Assembly (NCBI GenBank): GCA_009823395.1
Contig: CM020514.1
Span: forward strand, 3,494,966 to 3,558,965
Direction of reading: 5' to 3'
Source of the DNA: Thamnaconus septentrionalis
Lineage: Eukaryota; Chordata; Actinopteri; Tetraodontiformes; Monacanthidae
DNA length: 64,000 nt
In this document: in pieces, positions 54,031 to 64,000 of the stretch
Position numbering within the stretch: the stretch's first letter is position 1
Layout of the letters: each line of letters opens with the position of its first letter
The notes under the pieces: model-generated
Seen by the model: only the letters and a program-made list of their open reading frames with translations
What the model was told of the DNA's origin: nothing
The model's database searches: none
Made by a program: the position numbers and the translations under genes

Positions 54031-55720
54031 GGCCCTTCACCTAGTACCAGTTTGCCATGGGAGACCCTACCACTGTCAAAATACTCCTGACAGCCTAGCT
54101 CCTAGAATCCTAAGAGCACTCAAACATGAACGCAGGGGCAGTCCCCTGACTGTTTAAGTGGAATGTATTTGATTGTGAAGCAATGCAAGAAACGGTGGAC
54201 TCGTCGACCAGCCATGCACTAATATTTCCTTTGCAAATGTGTCAGAGGGGGAGGAGATGACTTGAGGTGACGCCCATGATATATTTATGACGTTGGATTG
54301 ATATTAAATAGTCTTGTTCAATGTTTGGGATTATTTTTACTGATGGGAAATGGCTCTGTCTTGCATTACAAGTACGTTGTGTTTCAATAAAACCACTTTC
54401 ATGGTATCTAGCCTATCGCCCCAGCATAGGCTGGACTTGAGTAATCTGACAGTTGGTATTTTTTTACACAGTAGCTGTAAGGTTCAATTTTGAACAAATC
54501 GGTTTTTTTCTTCTGTCACCATGGGTTTCCTGTTCAGGAAACTATAAGAATACAATTTGCTACTGCTCGCCCAATGAGTGGCGGTATGCAGGGTATGCGC
54601 GGGTATATGGAGTATGCGTGGGTATATGGAGTATACCCACTTATTTTTCAGTCAGCATAGGGTATACCCATTTCTCAATCCCCTCTAATGTGAATCAGGT
54701 GTTTATCCTTTGTTGAATGGGTTGCTTTAAAAGGGTGAGGATTAAGAGTGTACCCACTTCCCCAGGGACCACTACACCACCGCCCATAAGAGTGACAGAC
54801 AATAACAAGAAACAGAAAGTGGACAATGCAAAGTGAAGCCAGCAGATGTCACTGTCGTTATAAAAGATGAATGAGTATTTATTACTGTAACAAACTCATG
54901 AACACATACACATAGGAGACACATCCTGAAAGTGTGTTCCAGATTTCTTAGTCATTCGTGAGTGAGCTTGTGTTTGTTTCCTTTGACCACTGCTTTTCTT
55001 TTTTCTCCCCCCCGCCCCCCTACTTGAACATACGTGTGACTCACACACTGACAGCCATGGAAGTAATTTAGGACAGGAAATGGACGTACAGAAGGACAAA
55101 AGTGATATTTCTTAGAGTGCGCTGGCCACAAAGCTTTCAGCAGCCAAGAGGAAACCATATTGTGGAAGTGCTTGTTTGGTGAGGAGTGTAAAAGAGTACC
55201 GTTAGAGCAGGAAGCCAGAAATCTCAAGTCTGACAAGGCAGTGACAGATCAGTCAGCATATGCCAAAAAAAAAAAAAAAAAAAAATGAAGGCATTTTTTT
55301 TTTAACCTATCAGGCATTGAATAAAAAAAAAAAAACACACAAAAAGTACAAATACGTCCATAAACGTGATTAATACCTGATGGAAAAGTATGTTAATAAG
55401 ACATTAAATATGATTATTAAATAATATATTAACTGTGGAAAAGTTATCACCGTGTTGCTATTGTCATGCAGTAATTGCTTCACTGCGAAAAAAAAAGTTA
55501 CATTTATTCCATTAGAATTTGTATGTAGGCTATGTATGTAGCGTCATTCAAGTAAACAACAAAAAACAAAACATGTTGAACTCCAGTGGAAAACCCCATT
55601 TGATTCGTAAATTCTACATGCTGACACGCACGCGGAGCCCTACTGATGGATTTTTTTATTTTTTATTTATTTTTTAGAAGCATCTTTTCATTCACCATTT
55701 TAATTCCCTTCATTCTTCGG
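54031..55720. other. Intergenic stretch with small repeats
   Basis: Near 54595-54640 a unit of about 20 bp (GCGGGTATATGGAGTAT) occurs twice in tandem, within a stretch of GTATACCC motifs that may be a small element (about 54570-54780). Poly-A runs lie near 55265-55285 and 55323-55335. No gene was recognised. Confidence 0.45.
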
Positions 55721-55734
55721 CTAATTTGATTTGC

Positions 55735-56040
55735 GTCAGGCATTACCGGTTGCTTGACCGCTGCGCCTTGTCGGTAGGCAGCGAGCGGCCTGCGCTCAGT
55801 AATCGGCATCACAAGTTGCGCTTCGTTTCTTATATAGAGAGCAGAAATAGGCAGCGGCAGACGCGGCGCGGCGGTGCGGCGGTGCGGCGGCGCGTCGGTG
55901 CGGTTCTGCGCTCCGCCGGTGACTCACATATTACTCAGCGCTAAGGCGGCGGGTCGCGTGCGTGTCGCGGGGGCACAAGGCGCACCGCAAAGTTTTGAGC
56001 TCGACATGATGGAATGCGCACGTTTTGGCACGGAAAGGAA
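55735..56040. promoter_or_regulatory. GC/CpG-rich island of unknown role
   Basis: A sharp change to CpG-rich sequence, with repeated GCGGTGCGGCGG units around 55868-55900, between AT-rich flanks. It could be a promoter or first exon; orientation and target are unknown. No ATG-started frame in it resembles a known protein. Confidence 0.35.
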
Positions 56041-58680
56041 AAAAAAAAAAAAAAAGAACACCCAAAATCAAACAAACACAAAAACAGAAAGTGTCTGAGA
56101 AGTGAAACGCAGCCTCTGAGTGTGTATGTTACACATAAAGGAGAGGTGTGTTTCCAGCGTCCCGGTGGATGTGACAACTCTGTAAAAGCACGTATTTACG
56201 CCTGGGTGAGTCAGATTCGGGGCACTTTATTTATTTATTATTTCTTTTTTTTCTTTTTTTTGTGAAAGTCCCCTCATGACTACAAACCATAAAAGTGACT
56301 AATTTCCTGCGGAAGAGAGGAGTTATTTATGTAGACCATGCAAATGGGCGGTGGAGACGCTTAACCCTTAAATCAAGTCTAAACAAAGGGAAAATGTTGC
56401 ACCCAGGCACAGAATGACTTCCACCCACAGAAGTCCACCTCAAATATGAGGCGACAGTATTTTAAACTGCGTTGTTGTTTTTTTTTTTTTTTAGGGACAA
56501 TATCAAGAAGAATCGTAGTTTGTCACTCGAAGACATTCGACAGAACACAGGAGGTCGAGCTCCGTTTGGAGACCCAATGGTCGGCACGGTGAAAGTGGCG
56601 AGGAAAACTTTGCCTTTCAGAGCAAGACCTCAAGGAGAGAGGCCACTTCCTTCCTCGCTTCCTCTTCCGTCGCTGGTGGGGGGGTAATAAGAGAGAGAGA
56701 GAGAGGAGCGGCAGATGAGAGGAGCTCGCTCGGTGAAGGTGGCGCCACGGTGCAGTGGTTGCAGCGAGGTCTTGGCGCCTGCCGGTCGGTCTGAGTGTCA
56801 CACATGGAACGCAGACAACGTGACATCTGTCTCGGCAAAACTGGAGTCAGTGTTGCACATGCAGTTAAGTCCCCCCGTTACGTTTACAGAAGGCATCCAT
56901 TTCCTGTGTGCCAAGGCAGAAAGGTCTGCACGTGGGCGGTATAATCTCTGGATTCCTCCTGGATGAGGCATTTTCTTTTTTCTTTTTTTCTTTTCTAAAC
57001 TGTATTTTTGCTCATACACATGCACAGACTCTGTAAACGGCCGTTATAATTGGCTGTAAATCGGCATGCAGATGGTTCATGTCATTCCGCTCGCTTTTCC
57101 TGTTGCTGTGCAAAACTGATGCAATGGTTTGTTAAGCAGATGGAGGAATTCAGCTTTAAATTCAGTTTTGCTTGTTAGTGAGACACGCTAGTTCATTTAT
57201 TCGCGTCAACATTATCATTCATATGAAGTGCAAAGAAGTTGAACATTTAGATGAATTCAACTTTGAATGTGAGAACAATTCATGTAAAACATGAAATACT
57301 TATAATATTTACACTGATTTATGATTTTGATGATTTAGAAATATCTCAGCCTTACTGCTGCTGTTGGTCAAAACTTGACTTGGCTTTGGCGGTGTCAGAG
57401 AATTTTGACATGAGCTTAATTTATATATTTATTGCACTGTGTTATTTTCAACTGCGTCTTGTGTTTTATTACTGTATCAGAGGACACTTTGGAGCTGTTT
57501 TATCTAAAAGGTTCAGTTGAGCCTGATTGCTTGTTGACAGTAAAATGCAGAAGCAGCCACCACCTGCTGCAGCAGTCAGTTGAGTGTGCAGCCCTCAGGT
57601 TGGTGGGGAGCCACATGGTGGCAGTGTCCACAAAAAGTATCTCCTCGTCCAAGTTGTCCAGAACCACCTCCACCTTAAAAATGGTCCTTTTCACCCATAA
57701 GCTCCCATGTCATTGTCAAGCTGTGATATTACGGGTCTTGATCTCGAGGGTGGACCTCGGCAAACGTGCACAACTTAACGTACTGTCAAGGGGAAGGGGG
57801 TGGCGTCCGACATTTCTAGATCCTTCCTCGTGTCATGCTTGAGTCACCGTGACCGTTTCCCCTCAGCCGTCTGTCAACAGAGAAGTCATTCTAACAGGTT
57901 CACTTTCTGTCCGCCTAGTTTGAAACAGTGGCGCTCACAGCAGTGCCGCTCGGTCCACAGTCCAACAGTTTGCTGTGCATGAGTGTCGTCCGACGTCACG
58001 CGCAGCAAACTGGGCTAAAGGTCGGCGTTTGCAATATATTTCTAAAGCAAAGAGAAAAAGGAAAAAGAAAGAAAACGAGCGAGGCAACAGGAAATTTCAG
58101 GTGAAATCCGTTAAAGTGGAGTTGTAAAGCCAACTTCCTGACATCCCACCACCTGCTCTACCTACTTACCTGGCTGGCTGGCAGGCAGGGGGGGAACTCC
58201 AGCTTCGGCAGGTGTGAGCGATACACCGATGACACTGCGCTTTTGTTTCCCAAGATTAACGTGGACCGAAAGAAAGAATGAATGAATGAAAAACAATCTG
58301 AAAAGAATTTGGACAAACTTCTGCAGTTTGTGTGTGTTCGTGTGTGTGTGTGCGCGCGTGTATATGTATGTGTGTGTGTCTGTGCGCGCGCGCGTGTGTA
58401 TGTGTGGGTTTGATCCAAGACAACTGGCCGAATTTGGGTTAGTGTTACTTCCTTTTACAAACATACCACAATATTTGGTCATCTGAAGTGCCTCCAACCG
58501 TCATCACATTATCTGGCTCTGCTGGACAGTACGGTGCTTTCCATCCACTGCTGCAGTATAAGTCACTGGACCCTGACTAACTAGCACCGGCTGCCTCAGT
58601 GTTGCCTGTGGGCGCCTATATGACAGATGTTGTTTAGAGGCTGACCAGCCTCGACCTGCTGTTGTCCTGGTGCGGAGTGA
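56041..58680. other. Intergenic stretch with unidentified open frames
   Basis: A plus-strand frame at 56493-56687 follows a strong acceptor-like T-run ending TTTAG and reads DNIKKNRSLSLEDIRQNTGG, then stops. A second pair of overlapping frames lies at 57432-57842 (plus) and 57694-57500 (minus, containing VEVVLDNLDEEILFVDTATM). I recognise neither. A GA run and a tRNA-like GGTGCAGTGGTTGC stretch lie near 56691-56760, and an imperfect GT repeat at about 58327-58408. Confidence 0.35.
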
Positions 58681-58948
58681 CGCAGGTATTGCGCAACATT
58701 TTCCTTGATTATAACTGCGTGACATCACCGTCTCCTGTTTTGCTGCTCGCTCGCTCGCCGTCTCCCCCGTCGTGCCTCGCGCGCGATGCGGCCTCCCCGG
58801 CGATCGCCACCGCTATGCGTGAATTCAGCGTCTCCGAAGCGCACACGCGACAGACGCGCACACACACACACACCTGCCGCCGGGTTCGTCTGTATCTACG
58901 GAAGCACCTGTCACACGTGACGTCATGTACCAGGCCGGCGAGTACATG

Positions 58949-58983
<35 letters not shown>

Positions 58984-60290
58984 TCAGCTCTTGCTAAATG
59001 TGGGATGTTTGCATAATCAGCACGGCGGCATACCTTGGTCACAAGGTAAACTTTCCACTGTGCTTAGAGAAAAAAGTCTTCCGTTTTACACTTGAGTAGT
59101 CGGGGGAATGGCCTACTTTCACCAATGAGGCTGTTGGCAGGAAGAAAAAAAAAAAAGATACCAGAGTTCCCAGTTCCATCACACAACAACGTTTGGAAAT
59201 CTAGTGGAAAATTAGACGGAGTTAGAGAAAAACATGTCTGAGAAATAAATCTAATAATATGATCATTTCTTAGTGGTGAAATGCAACACTGGACTTACTG
59301 AAAATAGGAATTTGCTTTTGACGGACCGGACTGACTGAAAAATGATTTCCCGAACATCCCACGATTCATCTCCCGCGTCCGACCGGCCAACTGAGAGAGC
59401 GAAAGCGTCTCAATCCGACTCTTGAACAACTTGGGACGGCTTCAATTCCCAGTGACAAGCTGCAACACTGTTCTACGTCTTTTCTTTCTTTCTTTTTTTT
59501 TTTGCTCTTCTCTCAATACAAAGCTCAATTCTGATAAAAACTGAAGCTACAGCGGGCGACATCCAGGCTGATCTCATGCTGAGACACTTACTACTTTCAG
59601 ACTTCCTTCTTCTTTTGAAGGCAGCTCGCGGGAGTTGCTTCCCGCTTTCATCACGGCTAAAACCGGCGCTGATTGGTTCCTCTTTACTAAAAGGGCTCCA
59701 TTGGAGCTCCAGTTGGAAGGGGGAGACTTTTGACTTGAAATCCCAGCATTCCAGCCGCTGCATTGGAAATTAGCCCTGACAGACCTGAGCGTGATTGATG
59801 GAGGAGAATGACAGCCAGGCAGGAAGGAAGAAATACCTCCTTTTTTTTCACAGTGGAGCCCATGCAAACTCTTACTCTCCGGACAGACCGATTTAGGAGG
59901 GACTTTGTCCTTCACAGTGTTGGCATCTCGCAAGATGTCCTAGACACAGACACAGTAATGAGTTTTATTCAATTACCCTCGTTTAATACCTTCATCTGTC
60001 AAAAAATGTAAATATGCTTGATCTTGCCTGCTAAAGGTGAAATTGGTGCGTCTGACAGAGGCGTTCCAACCGAGACCTACCTCTCGCACCCCATGAGTGA
60101 TCATAGGGCCGAGACTGACGTATCTAAATATAGTGCCGAACAAATTAAATTCAAATGACTCAGATGCTCAACGACTGGGACGAGTGACTCCCCCCCTCTC
60201 GGTGCCCCTTCTCAGTCGGTCATTGTTCTGCCTGTCAGCCAGCGAACGGGAGTCACTTCTTCCATTCCGGGTTGCCTCTCAAACCTTCGA
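58681..60290. other. Intergenic stretch without recognised genes
   Basis: A moderately CpG-rich section lies at about 58740-58930, with a GT microsatellite at 58951-58982. The rest is ordinary mixed sequence. Two long minus-strand frames around 59473-59933 resemble nothing I know. Confidence 0.4.
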
Positions 60291-60300
60291 CTGTTAGAGG

Positions 60301-60720
60301 AAGGAGGTGGGTCAGTCCGGGGGCGGGGGCGGGGGCGGTAGGAAAAGCGAGACGGGCGGAGGGAGGCGAGAGCGGGGCGGGGGCGGGGGGGGGGAGGGGC
60401 TAAATCAGTTGGCGGAGGGGAGGAAGCTGTGTCATATCCAGGAGGAAGTGTGAGTCAGTGATCGTACATTCTTGCGGACTGATTCAGTGCTCGCACAGGA
60501 AGTGGGAAATGCTTTCTGCTGAGCTTTAACACCAGGAGGGAAAGAACCTTGTCTGGTGCGGTATAACCGTAAGAGAAATTATAAAAAAAACAAAAAGAAG
60601 AAGATCACCACGCAGACGCAGTCACAAAGACCAAACGCTTCACAATCGTGTATGAAAAGTGAATGCCCGGAGTTCAACGTGGGCGCTACCGACACCGGAA
60701 TAAAGTGGCCACCATGTAAG
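60301..60720 (+). promoter_or_regulatory. Candidate promoter with GC boxes
   Basis: Dense GGGGCGGGGGCGGGGGCGG motifs (about 60319-60400, Sp1/KLF-type and G-quadruplex-prone) are followed by GTGAGTCAGTGATC (AP-1-like TGAGTCA) and GGAGGAAGTG (ETS-like) sites. This is the usual layout of a TATA-less vertebrate promoter. The direction is judged from the candidate first exon downstream. Confidence 0.45.
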
Positions 60721-61308
60721 AAAATCTAGAGCTGAACACAGTGCCGAAAGGAGAAGGAAGCCCTGCGACCGGCAGAGGGAAAGACAGAGGGCAAAGGGTA
60801 GCGCGGCGGGTCTTCCTCTTTTCCTTCAGCCCCTCAGAAATCTCCCCTTCCTCCTATCTCTCATCACTTCTCAGATTTCACTCCCGGCAACAGCAACTTA
60901 ACTCATTCCTTTCCAGCGACGGCGCTCGGGCCGACGCGACGGATTCAGCCGAGTTCGCTCAGGCTGAGTCGGAAGGGGGAAGTGTGGCCTTCGCGAGTTT
61001 TAGCGGCCCAGAGAAAAAGTTGTCGATGACCCGCACCTGTTGCCGGGCGCAGCGGGCACGACCGCCGTCGAGCGCCGAGCCGTTTCGCAAAGCAGGTTTA
61101 GGGAAAACTCCCGAGTGCGTTAACCCTGAAATGAGGGAAAATCTGATTTTTCTGTTTTCGTTACCATTCAAGCGGTTTTCCCCTTCTGGCAATTACTGCG
61201 ATTGCAACGGACTAAGTTTGAGCTGCGTTGCGCTTCTTTTAAAAGTAACGCGTTCAAACGTCGCAGCGTGAGGCGCGTCGAGATGTCCAATTCTACTGAG
61301 GTGAAGGT
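60721..61308 (+). other. Candidate first exon of an unidentified plus-strand gene
   Basis: GC-rich sequence downstream of the GC-box cluster ends in ATGTCCAATTCTACTGAGGT (ATG at 61282) and then GAAG|GTACGCC, a good splice donor. It would encode MSNSTEVK before the intron. G at -3 is an acceptable start context. The short peptide is not enough to name the gene, and no following exon was found in the window, so it would continue beyond 64 kb. Confidence 0.35.
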
Positions 61309-62200
61309 ACGCCGCCCTGTACCCTTCCCCCGTTGCCACGGTGACTCGTCAAACCGGGGCTCCGTCGGCGCCGTCTTTTCAACAGCTTTCTGAGTTGATC
61401 AAACTAACTCACGTCAGCTGTTCCGGAACTGAAAACTCAGGAGTTTCCAATCTCGGGCTAGATCAACTCGGAGTTCAGGGTCGGACTTTGTTGAACCTGC
61501 TTCGCGAAACGCTCCCGCTGATTGTTTGCCGCCTTCGGACGGAGGTTCAACAGGTTGGTGACCTACATTGCGTTGTGACCCGTGGAGGCTTCGGTGACAT
61601 CATGGTTAGCGGCGGTAGCGGCCCCGTGCGAAGCGGATATGCTCCCCCGTTTCCCATTTGTAAGGCCAGTGACAGTGTGTCCCAGCCAGACCCTCATGGT
61701 CACTGCCTCTGTCCTTGTGATAATACGCCAGCTTATCACTCCTTTCCATTCACTTTCTTAGCACTTATATAACGTCAGGGAGGAAGTGCTGTGAATGAAG
61801 AATGTAGCAGTGTGTGTGTGTGTGTGTGTGTGTGCATGTTTACGTGTGTGTGCGGCCAATGTGAGTGAAAGGACAAAAGAGTGAGACGGCGTAGTGGAAC
61901 AGGTTTCCATCTGAGAGTGAACCCACCAAACGCGCGAGACAGCGGAAAAAGTGTGCTCAGCTGATTAATGCATGGTCACACAATCGCGCCCGCGTGCGCC
62001 ACAAGTGCACCCGCGCGCGGGCCGAGCTGTTCCCAAAAGTAACTCGCGCTTCTTCTCGCACACATCACCCTCTCGCCGCGTCTCCGCGTCACACAAAACC
62101 ATGTTGTATTGTACGAGGCTTGTTGCTAGGAGACAAACTAATTCCAAACCTCTTGAAACAGAGGGACTCACTCCTCATTTCTGAGCCAGGACGTCAGGAG
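61309..62200. other. Stretch without recognised genes
   Basis: Follows the candidate first exon. A GT microsatellite lies at 61811-61834. No conserved exon was seen. Confidence 0.4.
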
Positions 62201-62470
62201 AGAGAGAGAGAGAGTGAGAGAGAGAGAGAGAGGGAGAGTGAAAGAAGAGCGAGCGGAGACGCCGGCCCTCAAAGAGAGAGAAGGAATCAAGCCCTCCCGA
62301 GCAGAGGAGCTCTCACCCTCCGCAGACTCGTCTCTTCGTTTGACGTCCAACCGCCGCCGCCGCCTTGCGACGGGAACGGAGCCAACAGTGAACAGCAACC
62401 GCAAACTTGTCACAGCAAGAAAAAATAAAATAAAATAAAAATAAAAAGCAGATTCGAACAAATTGTATTA
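62201..62470 (+). promoter_or_regulatory. Purine-rich, CpG-bearing candidate 5' UTR
   Basis: A GA repeat (about 62200-62240) leads into CpG-bearing sequence with a CCGCCGCCGCC run, ending in an A-rich tract with AAATAAAA repeats. It could be an alternative first exon of the candidate gene starting near 60.7 kb. A 111-codon frame begins at ATG 62539 in a strong start context (AAAATGGCG) and includes TMAVDLTADEYKLNAELR, which I do not recognise. Confidence 0.3.
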
Positions 62471-62539
62471 TATGCACATGAAGGTGAAGTTCAAAAACGC
62501 TTTTTTTCTTTGTCTGTTTTGGATAATAAAAGCTAAAAA

Positions 62540-63280
62540 TGGCGGCGTTTCTTTGCACACCTGAACCCTGCAGGATAATCAATTATCAATACACCTCCAT
62601 TCGTACCATGGCAGTGGATCTGACAGCAGATGAGTACAAGCTGAACGCTGAACTGCGTTGGAATGTGGTATGGGATATTTTTTCTAACTCGCACCCACTG
62701 ATGACGCAATATCATTTTTTAAAAACTATATTGTTCAATACATTCATTCAAAAAAAAAAAAATGTTGTTGCATACTTTCAGTCACGTGCAACTACGCATG
62801 GCCCTTTCCTTCTCCTTCCTGATTGTCTATTGTGTGACGTTGGTATGAACATTTTTATGGAATGCTTTTCATGAAGCCCCGTATGAACGCTTACCTTATT
62901 GTGTATTATTGCTGCAGTACGAGCGAATAACTCACATTCCTCACTCGGGACAACAAAGTTCATCTGGATCTTGAACTTGAAATTGGAAGAAGATCTTGAT
63001 CCTCATCCAATAACATTGTAACTTGAGGGTTTGATAGGTGCTCGTTGGAGACGATCCTCTGTAGAGAAAACAGCGGGACGGACACAGACCACATTTAGTC
63101 AGAACTTGTTACTGAAGCACCCAGCATTGGAATCCTAAGAACCCTACTTCCTTGTCTCCAAGGCACATGTCACTAAACCAACCAATCATAGGCGAGACTG
63201 AGGCAGAGCTAACTGTAATGAGGTAAAACCACAGAAGCAGGTTCAATACTGTTTTAACCTTCACAGGATGCTGGTGTAAA
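62540..63280. other. Stretch without recognised genes
   Basis: Apart from the unrecognised frame starting at 62539, nothing identifiable is seen. Confidence 0.4.
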
Positions 63281-63289
63281 TATTGGAAC

Positions 63290-63446
63290 CTGTAAATATA
63301 TATATAGATGCATCTGGTGATATACATATACATTTACATTTACTTACATAAATATATGCAGGTATGTATGTATGTATATACATCTATATATATTTATATC
63401 TCTATATACATATACATATATATATATATATATCTCTCTCTCTCTT

Positions 63447-63497
<51 letters not shown>

Positions 63498-63509
63498 TCT
63501 GTGCTGTTC

Positions 63510-63562
<53 letters not shown>

Positions 63563-63574
63563 AAAACTACACAA

Positions 63575-63605
<31 letters not shown>

Positions 63606-63615
63606 CGTATATAGA
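63290..63615. repeat. Compound TA / TC / CA microsatellite
   Basis: TA runs alternate with a TC run (about 63433-63460), an AGAG block and a CA run (about 63571-63600). The ORFs here are repeat artefacts. Confidence 0.93.
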
Positions 63616-64000
63616 CATACATAGATACATATAATTAACTGTGTATCAGGTGTGATGGGATTGACAGTGTTTGGATGCCAATTGCGAGCAGAGTGTGTGT
63701 GTGTGTGTGTGTGTGTGCGTGCCAATCACAGCGGCAGCGAGGTGCTTGCAATGCTGACAGCAAGGTAAACGGGGGGGCCTCAGCGTTCTCCACACAAAGA
63801 ACACAAACGGAGCAGACGGACGTGTCTGACCTCCTGTCATGTGCTCTTCATTTCCATCATTTTGTCATTCCGTCCTGTCCGCCCCCCCCCTCCTGTCCCC
63901 GCCTCTCTCATGGCACTTATAACGACGTGGCGTGAGAGGGGCCCGTCCTCGCCGAGCACAATGCCGTCGTCTCTGTAGAGGGACGATCCCAGACGGTGGG
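63616..64000. other. Right edge, no recognised gene
   Basis: A GT microsatellite (63692-63717) and a GC-richer end. A minus-strand frame is open across the last 100 bp, but nothing in it is recognisable. Confidence 0.4.

Noticed and set aside
56472..56687. Terminal exon of an unknown gene (RDNIKKNRSLSLEDIRQ frame)
   Set aside because: The acceptor-like T-run is suggestive, but there is no upstream exon or recognised family; left as an unassigned frame.

Overview
The window is vertebrate nuclear DNA, almost certainly from a ray-finned (teleost) fish. The evidence is GT-AG split genes, a head-to-head FUNDC1/KDM6A gene pair as on the mammalian X, fish-type tRNA-derived SINEs, many short hAT-like DNA transposons with 8-bp target duplications, a degenerate fish LINE, and long TA and GT microsatellites. 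I recognise two protein-coding genes with confidence. All identifications are by eye and by memory of the families; no search was run.

Left edge to 5.85 kb. Bases 1-2200 hold no gene I can name, only a 160-bp TA microsatellite and a possible 3' end. fundc1, the mitophagy receptor, lies on the minus strand with five coding exons between 4930 and 3076 and encodes 151 residues. A 0.9-kb intergenic region with CCAAT boxes and a CACGTG E-box separates its start from that of kdm6a, which is transcribed in the opposite direction.

5.85 to 46.8 kb. kdm6a (UTX) occupies the plus strand with 30 coding exons from ATG 5852 to TGA 45763, followed by a 3' UTR of about 1 kb with two poly(A) signals. The order is an N-terminal region, a TPR array (exons 3-12), a nuclear-localisation insert (exon 14), a long disordered linker (exons 15-19), the catalytic JmjC domain (exons 24-27) and a treble-clef zinc module (exons 28-29). 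The iron ligands H1201/E1203/H1281 and zinc cysteines C1386/C1389/C1413/C1416 are all present. The one abnormality is exon 18 (35710-36575): its outer ends agree in phase, but conserved protein blocks inside it lie in different frames, so the sequence as given has at least two compensating frame breaks, or one cryptic intron plus one break.

The kdm6a introns are crowded with mobile DNA: four copies of one roughly 450-bp hAT-like MITE, two of three copies of a roughly 160-bp element with long terminal inverted repeats, at least two nested insertions, two SINEs, other hAT-like elements and several perfect hairpins. Intron 6 also holds a CpG-rich stretch (22.8-23.6 kb) that could be an internal promoter.

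46.8 to 64 kb. This part is gene-poor. It holds a decayed minus-strand LINE (52.3-54.0 kb), microsatellites, and three GC-rich stretches (55.7-56.0, 60.3-61.3 and 62.2-62.5 kb). The second ends in a short ATG-started frame with a splice donor and looks like the first exon of an unidentified plus-strand gene. I did not find a clearly new biological system; the best candidates for a second look are in the findings.
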